Part shown: positions 1 through 5,118 of the stretch, one piece after another
Layout: every line of letters starts with the position of its first letter
Position numbering within the stretch: position 1 is the first letter of the stretch
NCBI GenBank assembly: GCA_033764265.1
Contig: JANRJB010000269.1
Span: forward strand, 1 to 5,118
Source of the DNA: VGEM01 sp033764265
GTDB lineage: Bacteria > Pseudomonadota > Alphaproteobacteria > Rhodospirillales > Rhodospirillaceae
Direction of reading: 5' to 3'
Length of the DNA: 5,118 nucleotides
Notes under the pieces: model-generated
Seen by the model: the letters and a program-made list of their open reading frames with translations, nothing else
Database searches by the model: none
Told to the model about the DNA's origin: nothing
Program-made: the position numbers and the translations under genes

Positions 1-737
1 AGCGCGATGGCAAGCACGCCCAGCCGGAACAGCTCGCGCGACCCGGTGTGGGCGATGTGATGCAACAGCCAGGGAATGACGCGTCGCCCCACGACCAGCA
101 TGACGGCGACGAAAGCCGCCACCTTGCCCAGGGTGATCCCGATCAAAATTGCGAGGTCGCGGGTCGATGGGCCGTCTGACGCCGTTGTGCCGTCAGTCGC
201 CGCGGTCAGGAACGGTGCGACCGCCGGCAGCAGGACCAACGCCAGGACCATGGCGATGTCCTCGACGATCAGCCAGCCGACGGCGATCCGGCCGCGCTCG
301 GTCTCGACCAAGTGGCGTTCCAGCAGCGCGCGGAGCAACACGACGGTGCTGGCGACCGACAGGGCGAGGCCGAAGACCAAGCCGGCGCCGAGCGACCAGC
401 CGAGAAGCGTGGCGAGGCCGAGACCGAGTACGGTGGCGACGCCGATTTGCGCGACGGCGCCGGGGACGGCGATGGCCCGAACCGACAACAGGTCCTTCAG
501 CGAGAAGTGCATCCCGACGCCGAACATCAACAGGATCACGCCGATCTCGGCGAGCTGGGGGGCGAGTTCCTGGTCGGCCACGAAGCCGGGCGTGTAGGGG
601 CCGACCACCACGCCGGCCAAGAGGTAGCCGACCAGCGGCGAAACGCGCAGCCGCTGCGCGATCGTGCCCAGCGCGAACGCCAGGACGAGACCGGCCACCA
701 GGGTCGTGATCAGCGGGGTGTGATGCAGTTGCTCCAT
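1..737 (-). CDS. ybaL: YbaL-like cation:proton antiporter (CPA2/Kef family), N-terminal part, runs off left edge
   Basis: Inner-membrane monovalent cation/H+ antiporter of the CPA2 (KefB-domain) family; YbaL relatives are predicted to exchange K+ for H+. The 245 residues present cover roughly the first half of the membrane domain. The opening, with TPLITTLVAGLVLAFALG near residues 7-24 and RVSPLVGYLLAG at 31-42, closely follows my memory of E. coli YbaL, as do GVILLMFGVGMHFSLKDL (66-83), ASTVVLLRALLER (129-141) and GWLIVED (154-160). The acidic pair E159-D160 is at the usual CPA2 ion-binding position. Hydrophobic segments recur throughout. The ATG at 737 was chosen because it matches the usual YbaL start; an in-frame ATG at 746 would add three residues. 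The gene lies 31 bases behind the CPA1 antiporter on the same strand, so co-transcription is likely. The rest of the membrane domain and any TrkA-N (RCK) regulatory domain would lie beyond the left edge. Family assignment is firm; the transported ion is inference. Confidence 0.93.
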   Translation of the reverse strand, partial: MEQLHHTPLITTLVAGLVLAFALGTIAQRLRVSPLVGYLLAGVVVGPYTPGFVADQELAPQLAEIGVILLMFGVGMHFSLKDLLSVRAIAVPGAVAQIGVATVLGLGLATLLGWSLGAGLVFGLALSVASTVVLLRALLERHLVETERGRIAVGWLIVEDIAMVLALVLLPAVAPFLTAATDGTTASDGPSTRDLAILIGITLGKVAAFVAVMLVVGRRVIPWLLHHIAHTGSRELFRLGVLAIA

Positions 738-755
738 CGCCTTCATCTGAAGGCG
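738..755 (-). promoter_or_regulatory. Inverted repeat over the ybaL ribosome-binding region
   Basis: Read on the minus strand, CGCCTTCA and TGAAGGCG are perfect 8-base inverted repeats separated by 2 bases, and the repeat ends right at the ATG at 737. In RNA the realistic form is a 6-bp stem (CGCCTT/AAGGCG) with a 6-base loop. The right arm carries the only Shine-Dalgarno-like bases (GAAGG), so folding would hide the ribosome-binding site. There is no T-run, so it does not look like an intrinsic terminator. That it is regulatory is inference; the repeat itself is directly visible. Confidence 0.4.
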
Positions 756-768
756 GGCATCCGCATTG

Positions 769-2580
769 TCAAACCAAACCTGGCTTGGTCGCGCGCCGCC
801 AGCGCAGGCCCTTGCGCAGGCGGGCCAGCCACGGTCGCTCGTTGCCCAGCGCGCCGAACTGCAGGCCGACACGGACGACCTGGTCGTTGTCGACTTGGCG
901 CGCCACCAAGACCACGCCCGCCACCGGCAGGTTGTCGCCGACCTCGGGTTTGCCGTCGAAGCGGTCGCGGAACAGCTCGTTCAGGCTGCGCTCGGCATCG
1001 GCGGGGTCGGGCGCGAGGCCGTACAGCGCTGTCATGTCGCCCAGTTTGACGTCGCCGGAGAAGTCGAACTCGCCGAAAAATGGGTCGTCGTGCGCCAGCA
1101 GTTCCGAGTGTCCGACGAACAGCTGGTCGAGCGTGCGCAACCGGTCCTGCGGCGCCAGGAAGTAGGCATAATCGCCCGCGGCAAGCGCGCCGGCGCTGTC
1201 GGGGGTGATGATCTGCTGATCGCGCACGACGAAAGCGGGGATCGCCCAGCCCGGTACCGGCGCGCCGGCCACCACCGCGCTGTCGGGCAGCACCGGGTAG
1301 CCGACGATCTCGCGCGCGAGCTGGCCGGGAATGTCGAGTTCGACGCGCCTCACCTCGGCGCCTTTGCGCGGAATGGCCAGCCCCAGCTTGCGCGCCACGA
1401 ACGTCAGCGACCAGCCCTGGACCACCAGCGAGCACAGCACCACCACGAAGGCGACATTGAAGTAGACATCGGCGTAATCGACGCCGGCCAGCATCGGGAT
1501 CGCGGCCAGGAAGATGCTGACCGCGCCGCGCAGGCCGATCCACGAGACCAGCAGGTTTTCATTGAACGAGAACCGGAACGGCGCGAGGCACAGGAATACC
1601 GCCGCGGGCCGCGCCACCAATGTCAGGAACACCGCCAGCAGAATGGCCGGCACCGCGTAGGCAAGCAGCTTGGACGGCGTGACCAGCAGACCGAGCACCA
1701 GGAACATGACGATCTGGCACAGCCAGGTCGCCGCGTCGTTGACCGTGACGATGCTGGCCGAGGCGCGCAGCGGACGATTGCCCAGGATCAGGCCGGCGAT
1801 GTACACGGCCAGAAAGCCCGAGCCGTCCAGCACCGCGGTCAGCGCGTAGATCAGCACCGCGACCGCGATCACCATCAACGGATGCAGCCCGCCCGGCAGC
1901 GTCACGCGGTTAAGCACCGCCGATGCGGCGAGCCCGCCGATCGCGCCGCCGGCGGTGCCGATCGCGGCCTGCTGCAGGAACGTGACGGCGACGAACTGCC
2001 AGACCGGCTGGTCGCCCAGATCGAATTGCCCGCCGGCAGCCAAGGCGAACTGCACCAGGACCAGGGTCATGAACACCGCCACCGGGTCGTTGGTGCCGGA
2101 TTCCACCTCGAGCACGCTGTTGACGCGGCGCTTGAGCTGCAAGCCGCCGGCGTGGATCAGAAAAAACACCGCCGCCGCGTCGGTCGAGGCGACAATGGCG
2201 CCGAGCAGCACGCCGTACAGCGGCGGCAAGTCGAACAGGTAGACCGCAGCCAGGCCAGTCAGGCCCGCCGTGAGCACAACGCCGACCGTGGCCAGCACGG
2301 CGGCCGGGGCGATGGCGCCGCGCAGGCGTTTGATGTTGGTGCGCAGGCCGCCGTCGAACAGGATCACCGCCAACGCCAGCGATCCGATTATATAAGTCAG
2401 CTGGTAGTCGCTGAACATCAGCCCGCCCGGGCCGTCCTCGCCGGCCAGCATGCCGATAACCAGGAAGACCAGGAGCAGCGGCGCGCCGAAGCGGGTGGCG
2501 ATCAGGCTGGAGAAAATGCCGAGCAGGATCAGCGTCGCGCCGAACAGAAGCAGGGTGTTGGAGACGGCGATGCTGTCCAT
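769..2580 (-). CDS. nhaP2: NhaP2/CvrA-like K+(Na+)/H+ antiporter (CPA1 family) with C-terminal RCK_C domain
   Basis: Inner-membrane CPA1 antiporter, 603 aa, within the usual length of NhaP2 proteins. Residues about 5-400 form the multi-helix Na+/H+ exchanger domain. Diagnostic stretches are VIGMLAGEDGPGG (41-53), LFDGGLR (74-80), ASTDAAAVF (131-139), ESGTNDPVAVFM (160-171, with the N164-D165 pair characteristic of electroneutral CPA1 exchangers) and GLRGAVSIFLA (349-359). Residues about 408-488 fit an RCK_C/TrkA-C ligand-binding domain (ELDIPGQLAREIVGYPV onward). About 490-580 fits the CorC/HlyC-like transporter-associated domain that NhaP2 also carries. The ATG at 2580 was chosen because family members begin just before the first helix; a start at 2691 would add 37 residues with no membrane or family character and would overlap the divergent gene. 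No Shine-Dalgarno precedes this ATG. It is probably the first gene of an operon with ybaL. Family is firm; whether K+ or Na+ is preferred cannot be read from the sequence. Confidence 0.93.
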   Translation of the reverse strand: MDSIAVSNTLLLFGATLILLGIFSSLIATRFGAPLLLVFLVIGMLAGEDGPGGLMFSDYQLTYIIGSLALAVILFDGGLRTNIKRLRGAIAPAAVLATVGVVLTAGLTGLAAVYLFDLPPLYGVLLGAIVASTDAAAVFFLIHAGGLQLKRRVNSVLEVESGTNDPVAVFMTLVLVQFALAAGGQFDLGDQPVWQFVAVTFLQQAAIGTAGGAIGGLAASAVLNRVTLPGGLHPLMVIAVAVLIYALTAVLDGSGFLAVYIAGLILGNRPLRASASIVTVNDAATWLCQIVMFLVLGLLVTPSKLLAYAVPAILLAVFLTLVARPAAVFLCLAPFRFSFNENLLVSWIGLRGAVSIFLAAIPMLAGVDYADVYFNVAFVVVLCSLVVQGWSLTFVARKLGLAIPRKGAEVRRVELDIPGQLAREIVGYPVLPDSAVVAGAPVPGWAIPAFVVRDQQIITPDSAGALAAGDYAYFLAPQDRLRTLDQLFVGHSELLAHDDPFFGEFDFSGDVKLGDMTALYGLAPDPADAERSLNELFRDRFDGKPEVGDNLPVAGVVLVARQVDNDQVVRVGLQFGALGNERPWLARLRKGLRWRRATKPGLV

Positions 2581-2671
2581 GGGAGGAGGCGAGGGCCCTT
2601 CGCGGCCAAGACGGGGCTCACCATGCCATGCTAGCGTCGCAATGTTGAAGGGTTCCTGAACGGAGAGCGCC
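2581..2671. promoter_or_regulatory. Divergent intergenic spacer between antiporter and PPOX operons
   Basis: These 91 bases separate two operons that diverge, so promoters for both are expected here or just inside the genes. I could not pick out a convincing -35/-10 pair on either strand. Visible items are GCTAGC at 2630-2635, a CATGCCATG stretch at 2622-2630 and GGGAGGAGG at 2581-2589. The last reads as CCTCCTCCC just before the antiporter ATG on the minus strand, the complement of a ribosome-binding site. That a promoter lies here is inferred from gene arrangement alone. Confidence 0.4.
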
Positions 2672-3307
2672 ATGCCCGACGGCGAACGCATCGACCCCCA
2701 CCAGATCGCCGACCGGACGGCCTTGAGGTCGGTCTACAAGCCGCCGGGCGATGGCGCGGTGCGCAAGGTGCTGACGCGTATCGACCGCCATGCGCGGGCT
2801 TTCATCGAACGCAGCCCGTTCTGCGTGCTGGCCAGCGCCGATCGCGCCGGCAACCTGGACGCCTCGCCCAAGGGCGGTCCGCCGGGCTTCGTGCTGGTGG
2901 CCGACGAGACCACCGTCCTGATGCCGGACTGGCCCGGTAACAACCGGCTCGATGGGTTGGAGAACATCCTCGATAATCCCCGTGTCGGGTTGTTGTTTTT
3001 CATGCCGGGCATGAACGAGATGCTGCGCCTGAACGGCCGCGCGCGCCTGACCGCCGATCCGGCGCTGAAGGCCCGCTTCAATACGCGCGGCAAGCTGCCG
3101 ATCTCGGTTATCGTGGTGTCCGTGGATCAGGTCTACCTGCATTGCGCGCGGGCGCTGCAGCGGGCCGAGCTTTGGAACCCGGCCCGGCACGTCGACCGCG
3201 CCCGCGATTTTCCGACAATGGGCGCCATGCTGGCCGACCAGATCGCCGGGTACGACGGGCCGGCCACCGACGCCTTCATCGCGCAGCACAAAGACGATTT
3301 ATATTGA
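2672..3307 (+). CDS. PPOX-type FMN-dependent flavoprotein (DR2398/MSMEG_1061-like family)
   Basis: A 211-residue cytoplasmic protein with a pyridoxamine 5'-phosphate oxidase-like split-barrel fold, expected to bind FMN as a dimer. After an N-terminal arm of about 40 residues the barrel begins with FIERSPFCVLASAD (44-57). The cofactor region follows: DASPKGGPPGFV (63-74), MPDWPGNNRLDGLENIL (84-100) and VGLLFFMPGMNEMLRLNGRA (105-124). The segment VYLHCARALQRAELWNP (154-170) is a typical end of this subfamily, in which the C-terminal tail continues to about 210 residues, so the gene looks complete. GGAGAG at 2662-2667 gives well-spaced ribosome-binding bases for the ATG at 2672. The SDR gene begins 20 bases after its stop, pointing to a shared transcript. 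Subfamily members have no settled substrate; it should not be called pdxH. The family call rests on remembered relatives, not a search. Confidence 0.87.
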   Translation: MPDGERIDPHQIADRTALRSVYKPPGDGAVRKVLTRIDRHARAFIERSPFCVLASADRAGNLDASPKGGPPGFVLVADETTVLMPDWPGNNRLDGLENILDNPRVGLLFFMPGMNEMLRLNGRARLTADPALKARFNTRGKLPISVIVVSVDQVYLHCARALQRAELWNPARHVDRARDFPTMGAMLADQIAGYDGPATDAFIAQHKDDLY

Positions 3308-3317
3308 GGCCGGGACC

Positions 3318-3321
3318 GAGG
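3318..3321 (+). promoter_or_regulatory. Ribosome-binding site that decides the SDR start
   Basis: GAGG at 3318-3321 lies 6 bases before the ATG at 3328. The competing in-frame GTG at 3322 follows the same bases directly with no spacing, so the ATG is preferred. Confidence 0.6.
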
Positions 3322-3327
3322 GTGAAC

Positions 3328-4023
3328 ATGGGCGACCTCAAGAACGTGGCGCTGGTCGTCGGCGCCGGGCCGCAACTGGGTGCGGCGGTGGCGCGCCGCT
3401 TCGGCGAGGCGGGGCTGACGCCGGTCTTGTCCGCGCGCAACGCCGAGCGACTGGCTGCGCTGGCCCGCGCCATCCCGGGCGCGGTGGCCTATCCGTGCGA
3501 CGCCACCGACGAGGGTGCGGTCGCGCGAATGTTGGCGGACATCGAAACGGTGCACGGGCCGATCGACGCGTGCATCTACAATCCTGGCGGCGGCTTCGGA
3601 CGCACGCCTGTTACCGAGCTGACCGCCGCGCGCTTCGAGGAGGTCTGGCGCTTCACGGCCTTTGGCGGCTTCCTGGTGGGGCGCGAGGTGGCGCGGCGCA
3701 TGGCCGCGCGCCGGCGCGGCACCATCATCTATACCGGGGCGACCGCGTCCATGCGCGGTGGACCAGGATTCTCGGCCTTCGCGTCGGGCAAGTTCGCTTT
3801 GCGCGCCTTGGCGCAGTCGATGGCCCGCGAGTTGCAGCCCCAGGGCATCCATGTCGTCCATGTCGTGATCGACGGCATGATCGGGCACCCCGGCAGTGGC
3901 GCCGGCGACGGCACCCGGCTTGATCCCGACCACATCGCCTCGACCTACGCCGGGCTCTATGTCCAGGGCCAGTCCAACTGGACCCACGAGCTTGACGTCC
4001 GGCCGTGGAACGAAAAATGGTGA
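3328..4023 (+). CDS. SDR-family NAD(P)-dependent oxidoreductase with non-canonical active site
   Basis: A 231-residue cytoplasmic Rossmann-fold protein of the short-chain dehydrogenase/reductase superfamily. The nucleotide-binding turn is VVGAGPQLG (10-18), which keeps G12 and G18 but replaces the middle glycine of TGxxxGxG with Q16. CDATD (residues 56-60) fits the adenine-pocket aspartate motif. The NNAG motif appears as YNPG. Aligned by hand to E. coli FabG without gaps, the catalytic tetrad Asn-Ser-Tyr-Lys reads T110-A138-F151-K155, so only the lysine remains. The region SAFASGKFALRALAQSMARE and the end WTHELDVRPWNEKW resemble a known SDR subgroup that, as I recall it, also has Phe in place of the catalytic Tyr, so this is more likely a family trait than decay. 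The reading frame is intact and 20 bases behind the PPOX gene, suggesting a joint operon. Substrate unknown; it may bind NAD(P)H without classical catalysis. Confidence 0.9.
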   Translation: MGDLKNVALVVGAGPQLGAAVARRFGEAGLTPVLSARNAERLAALARAIPGAVAYPCDATDEGAVARMLADIETVHGPIDACIYNPGGGFGRTPVTELTAARFEEVWRFTAFGGFLVGREVARRMAARRRGTIIYTGATASMRGGPGFSAFASGKFALRALAQSMARELQPQGIHVVHVVIDGMIGHPGSGAGDGTRLDPDHIASTYAGLYVQGQSNWTHELDVRPWNEKW

Positions 4024-4036
4024 TATTTCAATGCTT

Positions 4037-4065
4037 TTGACAATGTAGCCTCATGAGGCTACATT
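4037..4065 (+). promoter_or_regulatory. Promoter of the toxin-antitoxin operon (sigma70-like, probably leaderless)
   Basis: A perfect -35 box TTGACA (4037-4042) is followed by a 17-base spacer and TACATT (4060-4065), a 4/6 match to TATAAT keeping its first, second and last bases. Transcription would begin about 7 bases later, at or next to position 4072, which is the A of the antitoxin ATG. The 48-base gap is clearly more AT-rich than its surroundings. No Shine-Dalgarno precedes the ATG, in agreement with a leaderless message. Box positions are seen; the start point is inferred from spacing. Confidence 0.75.
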
Positions 4066-4066
4066 G
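4041..4066. promoter_or_regulatory. Perfect 26-bp palindrome, likely antitoxin operator
   Basis: The sequence from 4041 to 4066 equals its own reverse complement, with half-site CAATGTAGCCTCA and the centre between 4053 and 4054. It starts inside the -35 box and fully covers the -10 box. Phd/YefM antitoxins bind palindromes at their own promoters, and the toxin-antitoxin complex tightens the repression; this is the expected operator position. No T-run follows on either strand, so it is unlikely to be a terminator for the upstream SDR gene. Confidence 0.8.
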
Positions 4067-4071
4067 CGTCC

Positions 4072-4356
4072 ATGACCACCGTCGGCCTGCGCGCATTGAA
4101 AAACCAGTTGAGCGCCTACGTGCGGCGTGCGGCAGCCGGAGAGACCATTTTGGTCACCGACCGCGGCAAGGTGGTGGCTGAACTGGTTCCGCCGGCCCCG
4201 GCCGCCGGCGGGGTGCATGCCGCACTTGCGGAGATGGCGCGCCGTGGCGAAATGCGGTTGGCGACACGGGCAAAGGTTTCCTATCCGGTGATGCCAAAGA
4301 TCGTCCCGGATGGAACGGCCCTGCGTCTCCTGGACGACGATCGTGGATCCCGCTGA
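4072..4356 (+). CDS. Type II antitoxin, Phd/YefM family
   Basis: A 94-residue antitoxin expected to bind the promoter palindrome with its N-terminal half and to neutralise the PIN toxin with its C-terminal half. The N-terminal domain is typical: VGLRALKNQLSAYVRRAAAG (4-23), then ETILVTDRGKVVAELVPP (24-41). An Ala/Gly/Pro-rich linker (42-49) leads to AALAEMARRGEMRLATR (50-66) and a Pro-containing tail ending ALRLLDDDRGSR, a common form in Phd partners of VapC toxins. The ATG at 4072 is the natural start because family members begin a few residues before the VGxRxLKNxLS motif. No ribosome-binding site precedes it; translation is probably leaderless. The toxin gene overlaps its 3' end. Function inferred from family and context, with high certainty. 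Confidence 0.93.
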   Translation: MTTVGLRALKNQLSAYVRRAAAGETILVTDRGKVVAELVPPAPAAGGVHAALAEMARRGEMRLATRAKVSYPVMPKIVPDGTALRLLDDDRGSR

Positions 4357-4804
4357 CCAATTGTCCGAGCCCGCGTTTCAGGCCGATGTCTACGCCGAAT
4401 CAAGCGCCGTCATGGCGTGGCTCCAAGGAGAAAACGAAGGACAACGCGCCCGCTTGGTCGTCGAGTCCGCGCGGGCCGTGTATTGTTCCGAACTCACGAT
4501 CATCGAATGCGAGCGCGCGCTGATCAGGGCTGTCGCGATGGGCCTCTACCGCCAGGACGTTGCAGCGGTCCTGCGGGTCCGTCTGCATGAGGCCGTATCA
4601 TCCTGGTCGGTTGTCCGTCTCTTGCCAGAGATCCTCGCGCGCGCGATCCGTCCGTTTCCTCTTGAACCAATTCGAACGCTCGACGCGATTCACGTGGCGA
4701 CAGCGCTGCACTTGAAATCAATTCTCGGTGACTTTCCGATTCTCTCCCTCGACGACCGCATTCGCCGGGTGGCCGAGGCGTTGGGGTTTCCGGTGCGGCC
4801 GTGA
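4310..4804 (+). CDS. vapC: VapC-family toxin, PIN-domain ribonuclease
   Basis: A Mg2+-dependent PIN-domain endoribonuclease; VapC toxins stop growth by cleaving tRNA or rRNA until the antitoxin inactivates them. With the ATG at 4310 it has 164 residues. The PIN fold starts at VYAESSAVMAWL (27-38). Putative acidic metal ligands are E30 (normally Asp), E66 in LTIIECERAL, D125 in IRTLDAIHVATAL, and D148 or D149 in ILSLDDRIRRVAEALG. The order and spacing fit the family, and the gene looks intact. The start is uncertain: ATG 4310 overlaps the antitoxin by 47 bases, GTG 4343 by 14, and TTG 4361 not at all. None has a strong ribosome-binding site, and the first ~24 residues resemble nothing I know. 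The GTG giving 153 aa is quite possible. GC is visibly lower near 4650-4745 than in neighbouring genes, in keeping with acquisition. The RNA target cannot be read from the sequence. Confidence 0.9.
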   Translation: MERPCVSWTTIVDPADQLSEPAFQADVYAESSAVMAWLQGENEGQRARLVVESARAVYCSELTIIECERALIRAVAMGLYRQDVAAVLRVRLHEAVSSWSVVRLLPEILARAIRPFPLEPIRTLDAIHVATALHLKSILGDFPILSLDDRIRRVAEALGFPVRP

Positions 4805-4811
4805 GGCGCGC

Positions 4812-5118
4812 TTATGCTGCCCGCGTACCCTTCAGGCGCTCGGCGAAGAACGCGTCGACCTGCGCCAGCACCGGGGCGACGCGGTGGTCGCGCCCCATGG
4901 TCCGCCAGTAACGCGCCAGTTTCGGACGTGCCGCCAACGGTTCGGCCACGCCGTGCCTGGGCAGAAACCGCGTGGCAAACGACAGCGCGGGAATCAGGTA
5001 ACAGTCGGCCAGCGTGAAATTCGCGCCGGCCGCGAATTTGTCGCGCGCGAGCAAGTTTTCGATCGCGTCGAGTGCCTGCGCCGCGCGGGCTTTCCACCCG
5101 TCGATCGACGCGGCATCG
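4812..5118 (-). CDS. Glutathione S-transferase-like protein, C-terminal part, runs off right edge
   Basis: The final 101 residues of a GST-fold protein; the glutathione-binding thioredoxin-like N-terminal domain lies outside the window. The visible part is the all-helical C-terminal domain. WKARAAQALDAIENLLAR (about 8-25 of the fragment) fits the helix before the core. KFAAGANFTLADCYLIP then carries the conserved T-x-x-D N-capping box (T35, D38) that starts the core GST helix. RPKLARYWRTMGRDHRVAPVL is the usual tail helix. It ends at TAA (4814-4812), converging on the toxin gene with 7 bases between the two stops. A TTG at 5054 is internal, since helix sequence continues upstream to the edge. 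Substrate and GST class cannot be determined without the N-terminus. Confidence 0.85.
   Translation of the reverse strand, partial: DAASIDGWKARAAQALDAIENLLARDKFAAGANFTLADCYLIPALSFATRFLPRHGVAEPLAARPKLARYWRTMGRDHRVAPVLAQVDAFFAERLKGTRAA

Noticed and set aside
174..196. Short inverted repeat CTGACG...CGTCAG
   Set aside because: Six-base arms inside the ybaL coding frame; expected by chance in GC-rich coding DNA.
76..1049. Plus-strand open frames opposite the ybaL fragment (76-597, 149-709, 312-1049)
   Set aside because: Arg/Pro/Ser-rich composition typical of antisense frames in GC-rich DNA; the YbaL match on the minus strand is continuous to the edge.
766..2634. Long open frame (622 codons) on the plus strand opposite the CPA1 antiporter
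   Set aside because: Its translation is rich in Q, H, D and R with no recognisable domain, while the minus strand encodes a full NhaP2-like protein. High-GC codon bias often leaves antisense frames open.
2631..2656. Possible EcfG-type stress promoter (GGAAC...CGCT) on the minus strand before the antiporter operon
   Set aside because: The spacer is 15 bases rather than the expected 16-17 and the -10 element deviates from CGTT; too weak to annotate.
2618..3987. Open frames on the minus strand opposite the PPOX and SDR genes (2618-3289 and 3133-3987)
   Set aside because: Low-complexity, His/Arg/Ala-rich translations without family features; the plus strand holds complete recognisable proteins.
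4041..4066. The palindrome as an intrinsic terminator for the SDR operon
   Set aside because: No T-run follows on either strand, and its exact overlap with a good promoter makes an operator a better explanation.
4690..5097. Minus-strand open frame spanning the toxin 3' end and the GST region
   Set aside because: It runs antisense to the VapC gene and out of frame with the GST sequence; Arg/Gly-rich with no domain.

Overview
The window is GC-rich (roughly two thirds G+C by eye), almost entirely coding, and carries typical proteobacterial protein families: a YbaL-type and an NhaP2-type antiporter, a Phd/VapC pair and a GST-fold protein. I infer a free-living, high-GC member of the Pseudomonadota, possibly an alphaproteobacterium. 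Nothing here fixes the genus. I see no rRNA, tRNA, CRISPR array, insertion sequence or phage gene.

Layout. (1) Positions 2580 to 1, minus strand: two cation/proton antiporters of different families in tandem. A complete CPA1 antiporter resembling NhaP2/CvrA (603 aa) is followed after 31 bases by a CPA2 antiporter resembling YbaL, which runs off the left edge after 245 residues. A small inverted repeat lies directly before the ybaL start. (2) Positions 2581-2671: a 91-base divergent spacer. (3) Positions 2672-4023, plus strand: a two-gene unit of a PPOX-type FMN protein and a short-chain dehydrogenase/reductase (SDR), 20 bases apart. The SDR lacks three of the four classical catalytic residues. 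(4) Positions 4024-4804, plus strand: a type II toxin-antitoxin module (Phd/YefM antitoxin, PIN-domain VapC toxin) with its own promoter. A perfect 26-bp palindrome fills the promoter spacer and the -10 box, and the predicted transcript start falls on the antitoxin ATG, so the mRNA is probably leaderless. (5) Positions 5118 to 4812, minus strand: the C-terminal end of a glutathione S-transferase-like protein, convergent with the toxin and 7 bases from it.

How it fits together. The antiporter pair probably serves K+/Na+ and pH homeostasis, each protein having a different mechanism and different regulatory domains. The PPOX/SDR pair looks like a small redox operon of unknown substrate. The toxin-antitoxin module sits between ordinary metabolic genes, has visibly lower GC in its toxin gene, and is the most likely acquired element. 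No wholly new multi-gene system is evident. The observations most worth a second look are the leaderless, palindrome-controlled toxin-antitoxin promoter and the SDR with a degenerate active site.
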